A DNA stretch of 64,000 nucleotides. Source: Hyphomicrobiales bacterium. Its GTDB lineage: Bacteria; Pseudomonadota; Alphaproteobacteria; Rhizobiales; Rhizobiaceae. Made by a program: the position numbers and the translations under genes. A model generated the notes under the pieces. The model saw only the letters and a program-made list of their open reading frames with translations. It ran no database searches and had not been told where the DNA came from. The stretch covers positions 20,107-84,106 of the forward strand of contig UCMT01000046.1 of NCBI GenBank assembly GCA_900473795.1. Reading direction: 5' to 3'. Below, piece by piece: positions 28,489-36,680 of the stretch; positions within the stretch are counted from its first letter, which is position 1; every line of letters starts with the position of its first letter.

Positions 28489-29313
28489 TCATTTGCCACG
28501 CCGCGCGCGCTCCATGTCGTCGAAATTCGGCCTGCGCTTGAGCGCATGCCGCTGATAGATCTTTGCCGCCGTCAGAAAGGCATAGACGCCGCCGGTTGCC
28601 GCCTCGATAAAGCCCGGAAGGCCGCAGCGCCAGAGGCCATTGCGGAAATAGAGCCGCAGGAAATAGAGCGGCGGGCTGAAGATCACCTTGTAGGGGCGCG
28701 GCGGCTTGCCGGCCGCAAACTGCTGGTCCGCCTTCAGCGTCGAATATTTGTTTTCCTTGAGTATCTGCTCGTCGATAACAAGCGGCCGGTAGTGCAAGAG
28801 GCTTCCCGTCGCCGCCGCCTCGACCTTGCCGTCCGGCACGATGCCCTCATGCACCTTCTGCGCAAGGTCGTAAGCGCCCCTGCCCTTGCGGATCAGCCGC
28901 AGGTTCTTGCGCTCGCGCACCCTGTCCGGCGTATAGCCGTAGCCGATCAGATAGGGCCGGCGGGCGACGCGCCAGCCGACGGTCTCCGCCGGCGCGTCAA
29001 GAAGCGACGGCAGCAATGCCTGCAAGGGTTCGTCCAACCGCTCGTCGGCATCGATGTTCAGGCACCACGGCTCCCTGCACTGCTCCAGCGCGAACTGCTT
29101 CTGTCCGGCATAGCCGCGCCAGGCTTCGAACAGGAAACGGATCGGCCAGCCCTTGTCGATATAGGACTGCACGAGTGCCGCCGTGCCATCGGTGGAGCCG
29201 GAATCGACGATGACGATTTCGGCGCAGACTCCGAGGCTTTCGATGCAATTGCCGAGATAGGCTTCCTCGTTCAGGCAGATGATGAATGCGGAAATCGGAA
29301 GCTTCGATGGCAT
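28489..29313 (-). CDS. GT2-family LPS core glycosyltransferase (WaaE/KdtX-like)
   Basis: A 274-residue inverting glycosyltransferase with a GT-A fold. ISAFIICLNEEAYLGNCIESL begins the domain, VIVDSGSTDGT binds the nucleotide, and the DxD metal motif appears as NIDADERL. The C-terminal half has a short hydrophobic or amphipathic region (VIFSPPLYFLRLYFRNGLW), so membrane association is likely. The overall plan resembles the beta-1,4-glucosyltransferase WaaE group. It lies between the FkbM methyltransferase and lpsE in one operon. It corresponds to lpsC or lpsD by position; I cannot say which. Confidence 0.82.
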   Translation of the reverse strand: MPSKLPISAFIICLNEEAYLGNCIESLGVCAEIVIVDSGSTDGTAALVQSYIDKGWPIRFLFEAWRGYAGQKQFALEQCREPWCLNIDADERLDEPLQALLPSLLDAPAETVGWRVARRPYLIGYGYTPDRVRERKNLRLIRKGRGAYDLAQKVHEGIVPDGKVEAAATGSLLHYRPLVIDEQILKENKYSTLKADQQFAAGKPPRPYKVIFSPPLYFLRLYFRNGLWRCGLPGFIEAATGGVYAFLTAAKIYQRHALKRRPNFDDMERARRGK

Positions 29314-29326
29314 GGAGGAGTGCCCT

Positions 29327-30061
29327 TCAGGCCGCGCGGGCGAAATGGGAGGTCTTGCGGTTGTTGCTCAGCATGACGTAGCCGCGGCTCTTCAAGTTGG
29401 AAACCAGCGCCGCGATCGCATCCTCGCCGACGATATGCGGGTGCAGTTCGACGATGATGTCGGCGACATTTTTCAGGTCGACAGCGAGCAGCTGGATTTC
29501 GGCGCCCTCGACGTCCATGATCAATGCAGCAGGATCGTGCTTTGCAAGAACGTCGGAGAGCGCCTCGCTTTCGACCACGATCTGCTTGTCGTCACGCTTG
29601 CGGTCGTAGAGGCTGGAGGAGATGATGTTGTCGCTCTTGAAGAAGGTGACGGGCGTCCCGTCGACGGTGACCGCGCGCATGGTAAGGTTGGGCTTTATGC
29701 CGTTCAGCGCGAAATTCCGCCGGATCGTTTGCTCCAACTCCGGATTGGCCTCATAGCAGAAGACATTGCCTTCGCCGCAGATGCGGGCGGCAACCAGGCT
29801 GACGAAACCGATGCCGGTGCCGATTTCGAGCGTGCGCATGCCGGGTTTCAGAATCTTGCCGATCAGGTCGCGTTCGGTGTCTTCGTAGATTTCGCGAAAG
29901 ATCAGTTCCCGGACGTTTTCAGGAATATGGCCGGCGGTCGTGTCGATCGCAACGCCGCCCAGCCGGACGGTGCGGACGTTGAACATGTACCGGAAGCTCT
30001 TGCGCAGCGATCGCAGCAGTCTTTTCAAAACACCTGATCCTATCGTGATAACCGGAGACAC
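29327..30061 (-). CDS. FkbM-family SAM methyltransferase in the LPS operon
   Basis: A 244-residue O-methyltransferase of the FkbM type. SAM motif I is in TLEIGTGIGFVSLVAARI, followed by CYEANPE and the late IMDVEGAEIQLL motif. In surface-polysaccharide clusters such enzymes methylate sugars. The coding start is uncertain: GTG at 30061, or TTG at 30028, which has AGGA seven bases upstream. It lies 15 bp after lrp and 13 bp before the GT2 gene, so it is probably in one operon with them. Confidence 0.8.
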   Translation of the reverse strand: MSPVITIGSGVLKRLLRSLRKSFRYMFNVRTVRLGGVAIDTTAGHIPENVRELIFREIYEDTERDLIGKILKPGMRTLEIGTGIGFVSLVAARICGEGNVFCYEANPELEQTIRRNFALNGIKPNLTMRAVTVDGTPVTFFKSDNIISSSLYDRKRDDKQIVVESEALSDVLAKHDPAALIMDVEGAEIQLLAVDLKNVADIIVELHPHIVGEDAIAALVSNLKSRGYVMLSNNRKTSHFARAA

Positions 30062-30076
30062 CCACGCGGAAGCGAC

Positions 30077-30547
30077 CTAGATCTCTATCAGAGCAACATC
30101 CTTGACCTGCCGGATGGTCAGCATCGTGCGCACGGTATCCACGTTCTCCGTGGCCGTGAGTTCCTCAATAACGAAATCCTGAAACGCTGCAAGGTTTTCG
30201 GCCACGCACTGCAGGAGAAAGTCGGATTCGCCCGAGACCATCCAGGCTTCGCGCACCAGCGGCCAATTCGCCGTCTGCTTGGCAAAGGCCTTGAGATTGG
30301 CATCCGACTGGTGCTTGAGGCCCACCATGCAGAAGGCGACGAGGTCATAGCCGAGCGCCGGTGCGTTCAAGAGCGCGCGATAGCCGCGGATGATGCCAGC
30401 CTCCTCCAGTTTGCGCACGCGCCTCAGACAGGGCGGCGCCGATATGCCCACCCGTTCGGCCAGCTCGACATTGGTCATCCGACCGTCATTCTGAAGCTCG
30501 CGCAGAATCTTCATATCGATTGCATCAAGGTCGACGCGCATCACCAT
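30077..30547 (-). CDS. lrp: Lrp/AsnC-family transcriptional regulator
   Basis: A 156-residue Lrp-type regulator. The N-terminal winged HTH runs DAIDMKILRELQNDGRMTNVELAERVGISAPPCLRRVRKLE, and the C-terminal part is the RAM ligand-binding fold (SGESDFLLQCVAENLAAF). Two ATGs two codons apart could start it. It heads the operon containing the FkbM and LPS glycosyltransferase genes. In S. meliloti the equivalent lrp gene is co-transcribed with lps genes and controlled by LsrB, as I recall. Ligand unknown. Confidence 0.9.
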   Translation of the reverse strand: MVMRVDLDAIDMKILRELQNDGRMTNVELAERVGISAPPCLRRVRKLEEAGIIRGYRALLNAPALGYDLVAFCMVGLKHQSDANLKAFAKQTANWPLVREAWMVSGESDFLLQCVAENLAAFQDFVIEELTATENVDTVRTMLTIRQVKDVALIEI

Positions 30548-30599
30548 GGTTGAGCTTCCCGTTTTTCCTGTCGATCCAGCATGTTGCAGACCGTATTTG

Positions 30600-31142
30600 T
30601 TATTGCCCGCGATACTTCAAAAGCCGCGCCGGGCTGCCAACATAAATTCCGTAGGGTTCCGTCTTGCCTTTGACCACGGCATTCGCGCCGATGACACAGC
30701 CTTTGGCGATATGCGAGCCGCCCAGGATCTTCGCACCGGCGCCGATCCAGACATCGTCCTCGATCACGATCGGCTTGGCGACGACGCCCTGCATCGTGAT
30801 GGCTTTGGAGACGTCGTCGTAACGGTGATCGAACGAAACGATGACGACGTGAGCGGCGATCCGCACGTCGTTGCCGATCCTGATCCCGCCGAGACCATAA
30901 AGGATGCTGTAGGGATTGATCGACACGTTCGCGCCGATCTCGATCGTGCCCTTCTGCGCGTCGATGAAACCGCCTCGATGGATCTTGAACCGATCGCCGA
31001 TCACCACTCGCCCGCGATAGGCATCGATGAATGCGCCCTGCTTGATCCGGGCCTTACGGCCGACGCGCAAATATCCCGGCAGCACGAGCCCGCGAAGGAG
31101 ACAGTAGTAATGCGAAAGCGATCCGATGCGCACGGCTGTCAA
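30600..31142 (-). CDS. Hexapeptide-repeat (LbetaH) acyltransferase
   Basis: A 180-residue left-handed beta-helix protein built on repeated [LIV]-G-x4 turns: VVIGDRFKIHRGG, IEIGANVSINPY, IRIGNDVRIAAHVVI, then IVIEDDVWIGAGAKILGGSHIAKGCVIGA. The HRYDD loop supplies the usual catalytic His region. Such enzymes O- or N-acetylate sugars of LPS or exopolysaccharide. It overlaps the upstream glycosyltransferase by 4 bp, so the two are translationally coupled. Exact acceptor unknown. Confidence 0.88.
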   Translation of the reverse strand: MTAVRIGSLSHYYCLLRGLVLPGYLRVGRKARIKQGAFIDAYRGRVVIGDRFKIHRGGFIDAQKGTIEIGANVSINPYSILYGLGGIRIGNDVRIAAHVVIVSFDHRYDDVSKAITMQGVVAKPIVIEDDVWIGAGAKILGGSHIAKGCVIGANAVVKGKTEPYGIYVGSPARLLKYRGQ

Positions 31143-32203
31143 TCCTCCGCTGGACGGTCGGCAGACCAGATCGAGCGCATGAAACCGCGCTCGATCAATT
31201 GTTCCGGCGAGGAATATTTCAGCGTGTCTTCATAGACGAAATCGAGCTCGCCGCTGGCCGCCACCGTGTCGAGAATGCGCTGATACTCGCGCGCGCCACC
31301 GAAATACTGCTTGTCTTCAACCGCCTGACGGGTTTTCTCGTGATAATCGGCAAAGAACTTGAAATGGAGGAGCACGCCGCAGATCGGCGAGAAATTGCGG
31401 TCGAAGGGCAGCGGCTGATGGATGCTGATGCCGAAGCTGCACTCGTCGTCCCAATACATCAGCGGATATTTCATCATCTCCGCTTCGGCCGCGAACTTGC
31501 GCCGCCGCGGGCCGCCCGCAAGGCTGAGGAAACGCTTGGTCTTCTCGATGACATAGCCGCTGCCGTCGATGCAATCGGCAATCTCCCAGGGCATGGCATC
31601 CGTCGAACCGTCGAAGGCAAACGCGCTCACCTCGCCGCCGGGATACATGTCGATCATCGGTGCTGCGAACCGGCGCACACCGAGACTTTCGAGGTGGGCG
31701 ATCAGTTGCGGCAGCGGTCTTTCGAAGCATCGGTCGTAGACGAGATATTCGTCCGCGTCGATATTCAGATACCAGCGGTTCTTGCCATAGCGGGCAAACA
31801 GGGCTTCGCGCCACAGCTTGCCGCGCCTTGCCTCTCGATAGCGCACGCCGGAGGTCCAGACGTCGACGTCTGGCTGCGCGCAAAGAAACTCGCGGGTGCC
31901 GTCGTCGGACTGATCGTCGACGCAGATGAAGCGGGTCACGCCGAGCCGGCGATAATGCGCAAGCAGCGACCGCATGAATTTGAGATCGTCATGCGCCAAA
32001 AAAAGCAGCGGGACATCCGCGCTCCGCAACGGCCGGAAGGCTGCCGGCGACAATAGCGACAGCGGCACCGTTTCGGTCCTGCTCTTGCGGCGGGACGAAA
32101 CGCGGCGGCTGTCGAGCCAGGTGCCGAACCGGTGAAAAAGCGTGCGGCCGTAATCGAAGTCGCCGGGATTGCGAAACGGGTATGGGGATTGCCGCTTGTT
32201 CAC
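31139..32203 (-). CDS. Glycosyltransferase family 2-like protein in the surface-polysaccharide cluster
   Basis: A GT-A-type protein of about 354 residues. VPLLFLAHDDLKFMRSLLAHYRRLG begins the catalytic domain, FICVDDQSDDGTREFL follows, and the DxD motif is in NIDADEYLVYD. This pattern fits the Glyco_tranf_2_4 group found in polysaccharide loci. The start is uncertain: GTG 32203 is used here, and GTG 32209 or a TTG at 32317 are alternatives. It is coupled to the acyltransferase by a 4-bp overlap. Acceptor and donor unknown. Confidence 0.72.
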   Translation of the reverse strand: MNKRQSPYPFRNPGDFDYGRTLFHRFGTWLDSRRVSSRRKSRTETVPLSLLSPAAFRPLRSADVPLLFLAHDDLKFMRSLLAHYRRLGVTRFICVDDQSDDGTREFLCAQPDVDVWTSGVRYREARRGKLWREALFARYGKNRWYLNIDADEYLVYDRCFERPLPQLIAHLESLGVRRFAAPMIDMYPGGEVSAFAFDGSTDAMPWEIADCIDGSGYVIEKTKRFLSLAGGPRRRKFAAEAEMMKYPLMYWDDECSFGISIHQPLPFDRNFSPICGVLLHFKFFADYHEKTRQAVEDKQYFGGAREYQRILDTVAASGELDFVYEDTLKYSSPEQLIERGFMRSIWSADRPAED

Positions 32204-32456
32204 TGCCACTTCTGTCCGATCGGCGATTGTCACAATTTTGTCGGTAACACGTATTGGGATGAAAAAACGAGAGCGTCTTTGCGCGCCATGCACAAAAACC
32301 TCGCCAAACCGGGGCAATCGCGCAACACATCTGTGTGTATCAACGGGGCCGCCCTTGAAACAAGGCTGCGGGAATCCCTAGACTAGGGGACAATTTCTCA
32401 CCATATGACGAAGCCGGGCGATGTTATACCGTTCAGGCGATCGAAGGACCCGGCTC

Positions 32457-33431
32457 ATGACTGCCCGACACACCAAAGTTCTCATCATCGGCTCCGGCCC
32501 GGCTGGCTACACCGCCGCCATCTATTCGGCGCGCGCCATGCTCAATCCGGTGCTGATCGCCGGGATGGAACAGGGCGGCCAGCTGATGATCACGACCGAT
32601 GTCGAGAACTATCCGGGCTATGCCGATCCGGTCCAAGGCCCCTGGATGATGGAGCAGATGCTCAAGCAGGCGCAACATGTCGGCGCCGAGATCGTCAACG
32701 ACCTCGTGACTTCAGTCGATCTTTCGGTACGACCCTTCAGGCTCACGACCGACAGCGGCACCGACTGGACGGCCGACGTGCTGATCATCGCCACCGGCGC
32801 CAAGGCCAAGTGGCTCGGCATCGAGAGCGAGGCGACCTTCCAGGGCTTCGGCGTCTCCGCCTGCGCCACCTGCGACGGCTTCTTCTACCGCAACAAGGAC
32901 GTGATCGTCGTCGGCGGCGGCAATTCGGCCGTCGAGGAAGCGCTTTATCTGTCGAACCTCGCCAAGACCGTGACCGTCATCCACCGCCGCGACAGCTTCC
33001 GCTCGGAAAAGATTCTGCAGGAACGGCTGTTCGCCAAGGAAAACATCAGGGTGATCTGGGATCACGAGGTCGTCGAGTATCTCGGTACGCCCGCCAAGCC
33101 GCCGATGCCGGCTTCGGTCAACGGCGTCAAGCTGCGCAACACCCGTACCGGCGAGACCAGCGAAATGCCGATCGACGGCGTCTTCGTGGCGATCGGCCAC
33201 GCGCCGGCGGTCGAACTTTTCAAGGACAAGCTGCGCCTGAAGCCGAACGGCTATCTCTGGACTGCCCCTGACTCAACGGCAACGGACATGCCGGGTGTTT
33301 ACGCGGCCGGCGACGTTACCGACGATATCTATCGCCAGGCGATCACCGCGGCCGGAATGGGCTGCATGGCAGCGCTCGAAGCGGAAAAATATCTGGCGGG
33401 CCATATGCCCGTCGCAATTGCGGCCGAATAG
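32457..33431 (+). CDS. trxB: Thioredoxin reductase
   Basis: TrxB uses NADPH and FAD to reduce thioredoxin. The 324-residue product has the FAD motif GSGPAGYTAAIYSAR, the redox disulfide CATC (in SACATCDGFFY), the NADPH motif GGGNSAVEEALYL and the C-terminal AAGDVTDDIYRQAITAAGMG. AAGGA precedes the start MTARHTK. It lies directly upstream of the LysR gene lsrB, as in S. meliloti. Co-location with a redox-sensing regulator suggests a shared role in oxidative stress. Confidence 0.97.
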   Translation: MTARHTKVLIIGSGPAGYTAAIYSARAMLNPVLIAGMEQGGQLMITTDVENYPGYADPVQGPWMMEQMLKQAQHVGAEIVNDLVTSVDLSVRPFRLTTDSGTDWTADVLIIATGAKAKWLGIESEATFQGFGVSACATCDGFFYRNKDVIVVGGGNSAVEEALYLSNLAKTVTVIHRRDSFRSEKILQERLFAKENIRVIWDHEVVEYLGTPAKPPMPASVNGVKLRNTRTGETSEMPIDGVFVAIGHAPAVELFKDKLRLKPNGYLWTAPDSTATDMPGVYAAGDVTDDIYRQAITAAGMGCMAALEAEKYLAGHMPVAIAAE

Positions 33432-33490
33432 AAGCCGCGAACAATTGGAGCGGGAATCCTCGCTCCTGAGTGGGAACAGACAATCAGCTT

Positions 33491-33525
33491 TATGGTGGGA
33501 AACAACGAGGCCGTTTTCCGCCATA
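33491..33525. promoter_or_regulatory. Imperfect palindrome at the lsrB start, LysR-operator candidate
   Basis: TATGGTGGGAAAC and GTTTTCCGCCATA form 13-bp arms with two mismatches around a 9-nt spacer. It ends 7 bp before the first lsrB ATG, so binding here could autoregulate the gene. Confidence 0.4.
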
Positions 33526-33532
33526 AGCACCT

Positions 33533-34441
33533 ATGGGGGACTTCATGCCGCTAGACTGGGACAAACTGCGCATTTTCCATGCGGCGGCGGAAGCGGGCTC
33601 ATTCACCCATGCGGCCGACAAGCTGCACCTCTCGCAATCGGCCATCAGCCGCCAGGTGAGTTCGCTCGAGCAGGATGTCGGCATCAAGCTGTTCCATCGC
33701 CATGCCCGCGGCCTGATCCTGACGGAACAGGGCGAGATTCTCTATCGTACCGCCCATGAAGTGCTGATGAAGCTCGAAGGCGTCAGGGTCCAGCTCACCG
33801 AGACCACCGACAAGCCGAGCGGCAAGCTGCGCATCACCACGACCGTCGGTCTCGGCCAGGGCTGGCTGACCGACAAGGTGCAGGAATTCCTGGCGCTCTA
33901 TCCGGAAATGCAGGTTCAGCTGATCCTCGACAACGAGGAGCTGGACGTCAACATGCGCCACGCCGACTGCGCCATCCGGCTGCGCCAGCCGCAGCAATCG
34001 GACCTGATCCAGCGCAAGCTCTTCACCGTGCACATGCATCTCTATGCCGCGCCGTCCTACATCAACAAATACGGCGAGCCGCAGTCTGTCGAAGATCTGG
34101 ACAACCACCGCATCATCACCTTCGGCGAGCCGGCGCCCAACTACCTGCTCGACGTCAACTGGCTGGAGATTGCCGGGCGCGATTCGGACAATCCCCGCCC
34201 CTCGCATCTGCAGATCAACAGCCAGACCTCGATCAAGCGCGCCTGCCTGCTCGGCATCGGCATCGCCATGATGCCCGACTACATCGTCGGTCGCGATCCC
34301 GGTCTGATTCAACTGCCGATCGGTGCCGACATTCCGTCCTTCGATACCTATTTCTGCTATCCGGACGAGATGAAGAACGCCGCCAAGCTGAAAGTCTTCC
34401 GCGATTTCATCGTCGCAAAGGCACGCAACTGGAGCTTCTGA
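33533..34441 (+). CDS. lsrB: LysR-type redox regulator LsrB
   Basis: A 302-residue LysR protein with the N-terminal HTH (LRIFHAAAEAGSFTHAADKLHLSQSAISRQV) and effector domain. It lies just downstream of trxB and upstream of tandem AbcR sRNAs, the position of S. meliloti lsrB (needed for effective nodulation; controls lrp-lps). Cys146 and Cys238 sit at the positions I recall as redox-active in S. meliloti LsrB; residue 172, Cys there in my memory, is Ala here. A second ATG at 33545, with GGGGGA upstream, may be the true start. Confidence 0.88.
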   Translation: MGDFMPLDWDKLRIFHAAAEAGSFTHAADKLHLSQSAISRQVSSLEQDVGIKLFHRHARGLILTEQGEILYRTAHEVLMKLEGVRVQLTETTDKPSGKLRITTTVGLGQGWLTDKVQEFLALYPEMQVQLILDNEELDVNMRHADCAIRLRQPQQSDLIQRKLFTVHMHLYAAPSYINKYGEPQSVEDLDNHRIITFGEPAPNYLLDVNWLEIAGRDSDNPRPSHLQINSQTSIKRACLLGIGIAMMPDYIVGRDPGLIQLPIGADIPSFDTYFCYPDEMKNAAKLKVFRDFIVAKARNWSF

Positions 34442-34613
34442 CATCGCCTTCGCAGTTGCACAAAAAATGTTCTCTATATTCCTTCTAGACAAACTACTGT
34501 TTTAACTAATTTTTTCCCGAAACCTAAATCATCTGCCCCGAATAAGGGATTTAAATCGCTTGAAAAATGCGCAGGGCTGCGTCCGGCACATGGCTGTCAT
34601 GCATATTAAATGA

Positions 34614-34642
34614 TTGCGGTTCGCCCAAAAAACCATCATACC
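34614..34642 (+). promoter_or_regulatory. Promoter of AbcR-like sRNA copy 1
   Basis: TTGCGG, a 17-bp spacer and CATACC are placed seven bases before the start of the repeated sRNA sequence. The layout is the same as for copy 2. Confidence 0.5.
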
Positions 34643-34648
34643 GACTGC

Positions 34649-34768
34649 AGCTGATGCATTTTGGTGGCTTTTTTCCTCCCAGTGCCACCGCAGCAGCTGT
34701 TCCCCTCTGGAGGTTAATTACCTTCATAACTATAAAGGGCCCAAGTTTTCTTGTGGCCCTCTTTTTTT
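34649..34768 (+). ncRNA. AbcR-type trans-acting sRNA (alpha-r15 family), copy 1
   Basis: This is one of two tandem non-coding units sharing a long near-identical block (CAGCTGATGCA near the 5' end, CCTCCCAGTGCCACCGCAGC and GCTGTTCCCCTCTGGAGG in the middle). It ends in an intrinsic terminator (AGGGCC/GGCCCT, then seven T). The location between lsrB and an ArsR gene matches that of AbcR1/AbcR2 (SmrC16/SmrC15) in rhizobia. These Hfq-dependent RNAs repress ABC-transporter mRNAs through an unpaired pyrimidine-rich anti-Shine-Dalgarno region. Ends are estimated from promoter and terminator. Confidence 0.85.
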
Positions 34769-34820
34769 GCCTTGAATTCAAGCACATCCTTATAGTTGCA
34801 ATTTTTCTTGGCACTCAGCA

Positions 34821-34849
34821 TTGAAATCTTCACGCCACTTTCCCATATC
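34821..34849 (+). promoter_or_regulatory. Promoter of AbcR-like sRNA copy 2
   Basis: TTGAAA, a 17-bp spacer and CATATC precede the second sRNA copy by the same distance as in copy 1. Confidence 0.55.
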
Positions 34850-34855
34850 GGTTTC

Positions 34856-34971
34856 AGCTGATGCAGATGGTGGTCTTTTCCTCCCAGTGCCACCGCAGCA
34901 GCTGTTCCCCTCTGGAGGTTAATCCCTTCACACCTAAAGGGCCCGGCTTTTCCCGTGGCCCTCTTTTTTTT
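34856..34971 (+). ncRNA. AbcR-type trans-acting sRNA (alpha-r15 family), copy 2
   Basis: This second tandem unit starts 207 bp after the first. It repeats the central CCTCCCAGTGCCACCGCAGC / GCTGTTCCCCTCTGGAGG block exactly but differs in the 5' arm (AGATGGTGGTC) and terminator loop. The terminator is AGGGCC/GGCCCT with eight T. It has its own promoter, so the two copies can be expressed under different conditions, as reported for AbcR1 and AbcR2. Length about 116 nt. Confidence 0.85.
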
Positions 34972-35013
34972 GCCCGAATCCGTTCGGAGCCCCTTCAAGA
35001 AGTTGTGACTTGA

Positions 35014-35050
35014 ATATCGGTAGTTCACGATCTAAATATCGATATATCGG
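35014..35050. promoter_or_regulatory. Repeated ATATCG motifs before the ArsR gene
   Basis: ATATCGG (35014-35020), ATATCGA (35036-35042) and ATATCGG (35044-35050) include the palindrome ATATCGATAT at 35036-35045. They lie 25-60 bp before the ArsR start and may be its autoregulatory sites. Confidence 0.35.
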
Positions 35051-35074
35051 GATTTACCGATGCAGAGACGACCG

Positions 35075-35368
35075 ATGGACAAGGACGAAATCCTCAAGGC
35101 GCTGGCACATCCCAAACGCATCGAGATGCTGGGCTGGATGAAGGAACCGGACGCGCATTTTTCCAACCAGCATCACCCCTTCGAGATGGGCATCTGCGCC
35201 AGTCAGTTCGAGCGCTGCGGCCTTTCGCAATCGACCGTCTCCAGCCATCTTTCGATCCTGCAGCGTGCAGGCCTCGTGACCACCCAACGCGTCGGCCAAT
35301 GGATTTTCTACAAACGGAACGAGGAGACAATCCGGGCGTTCCTGAAAGACATCGGCGACACGCTCTGA
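35075..35368 (+). CDS. ArsR/SmtB-like winged-HTH regulator
   Basis: A 97-residue winged HTH protein: DEILKALAHPKRIEMLGWMKEP, then CGLSQSTVSSHLSILQRAGLVTTQRVGQWIFYKRNEE. It lacks the classic ELCVCDL metal-binding motif, although MGICASQFERCG contains two Cys. The ATG at 35075 has GAGACG upstream; an ATG five codons earlier is possible. It is 59 bp upstream of, and co-directional with, an Old Yellow Enzyme gene, a common regulator/reductase pairing. Confidence 0.88.
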   Translation: MDKDEILKALAHPKRIEMLGWMKEPDAHFSNQHHPFEMGICASQFERCGLSQSTVSSHLSILQRAGLVTTQRVGQWIFYKRNEETIRAFLKDIGDTL

Positions 35369-35427
35369 CGGGCAAACCGGCCCGCCAGCCTCAATCCTCC
35401 CCCCGCAACGAACGAAAAGGACTTCCC

Positions 35428-36552
35428 ATGGCTTCCCTCTTCGCCCCCATCAAGATCGGCGACATCGAGCTTGCCAACAGCGTCGTCATGGCGCCGCTGA
35501 CCCGCAACCGCTCGCCGGGCGCCGTGCCCAACACGCTGAACGTCACCTATTACGAACAGCGCGCCACTGCCGGACTGCTGATCACCGAGGCGACGGCGAT
35601 CACCCATCAGGGCCAGGGTTATGCCGATGTTCCCGGCCTCTACAGCAAGGAAGCGCTGGATGGCTGGAAGCAAGTGACCACAGCCGTGCACAAGGCCGGC
35701 GGCAAGATCGTCGTGCAGATGTGGCATGTCGGCCGCATCTCCCACACCTCGCTGCAGCCGAACGGCGGCAAGCCGGTGTCGGCCTCGGCCATCCAGGCAA
35801 AGTCGAAGACCTACCTCATCAACGAAGACGGCACCGGCACCTTCGCCGAGACCTCCGAGCCCCGCGCGCTCGAACTCTCCGAAATTCCGGGCATCCTCGA
35901 GGATTACCGCAAGGCCGCACGGGCAGCGATCGACGCCGGCTTCGACGGCGTCGAGATCCATGCCGCCAATGGCTACCTGATCGACCAGTTCCTGCGTTCC
36001 GGCTCGAACGTGCGCACCGACGAATATGGTGGGCCGATCGAGAACCGCGCCCGCTTCCTGTTCGAAGTCGTCGATGCGATCACCAAGGAAATCGGCGAGG
36101 GCCGCACCGGCATCCGCATTTCGCCAGTGACGCCTGCCAATGACTCGTCCGATCCAGACGCGCAGGCGCTGTTCACCTACGTCGTCGAAGGGCTGGCCAA
36201 GTACAAGCTGTCCTATATCCACATCATCGAGGGTGCGACCGGCGGTCCGCGCGACTTCCAGCAGGGTGAAAAGCCCTTCGACTACAAGGCCCTTCGCCAG
36301 GCCTATGAAAAGGTCGGCGGCAAGGCCGCATGGATGACCAACAACGGCTACGACCGCGAACTTGCCATTGAGGCCGTCGAACAGGGCAAGACCGACCTCG
36401 TCGCCTTCGGCAAGCCGTTCATTGCCAATCCGGACCTTGTGCAGCGTCTCAAGGACAATGCGCCACTCAACGCGCCGGACCAGGCGACCTTCTACGGTGG
36501 CGGCGCAAAGGGCTATACCGACTATCCGGTGCTTGAAAAGCAGGTCGCGTAA
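35428..36552 (+). CDS. Old Yellow Enzyme family ene-reductase (NemA-like)
   Basis: A 374-residue FMN-dependent alkene reductase that acts on electrophiles such as N-ethylmaleimide, quinones and nitro-esters using NADPH. It shows the family motifs MAPLTRNRSPG near the N-terminus, QMWHVGRISH, IHAANGYLIDQFLRSGSNVRTDEYGG with the substrate-binding His and Asn, and FGKPFIANPDLVQRL at the C-terminus. AAAAGGA precedes the ATG. It probably forms a unit with the ArsR gene. A terminator follows at 36571. Confidence 0.94.
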   Translation: MASLFAPIKIGDIELANSVVMAPLTRNRSPGAVPNTLNVTYYEQRATAGLLITEATAITHQGQGYADVPGLYSKEALDGWKQVTTAVHKAGGKIVVQMWHVGRISHTSLQPNGGKPVSASAIQAKSKTYLINEDGTGTFAETSEPRALELSEIPGILEDYRKAARAAIDAGFDGVEIHAANGYLIDQFLRSGSNVRTDEYGGPIENRARFLFEVVDAITKEIGEGRTGIRISPVTPANDSSDPDAQALFTYVVEGLAKYKLSYIHIIEGATGGPRDFQQGEKPFDYKALRQAYEKVGGKAAWMTNNGYDRELAIEAVEQGKTDLVAFGKPFIANPDLVQRLKDNAPLNAPDQATFYGGGAKGYTDYPVLEKQVA

Positions 36553-36570
36553 CAAAATCTACAAGTCTGG

Positions 36571-36598
36571 ATCCCGCCCTTGATTGGGCGGGATTTTT
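36571..36598 (+). terminator. Intrinsic terminator after the ene-reductase
   Basis: ATCCCGCCC-TTGATT-GGGCGGGAT is a perfect 9-bp stem followed by TTTT, 18 bp after the stop codon. Confidence 0.85.
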
Positions 36599-36680
36599 AT
36601 CAGCATTCGGCATGATTTATCGGCTGTACAACACGCCTGTCCCAGCCTAGAGCTTCGGCAAACCGCCGGAGAGGAACCTT

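Noticed and set aside
34551..35028. Two minus-strand open frames with repeated GINLQRGTAAAVALGGK-like segments
   Set aside because: They only reflect the two sRNA copies read antisense; no ribosome-binding site, and terminators and promoters favour plus-strand RNAs.
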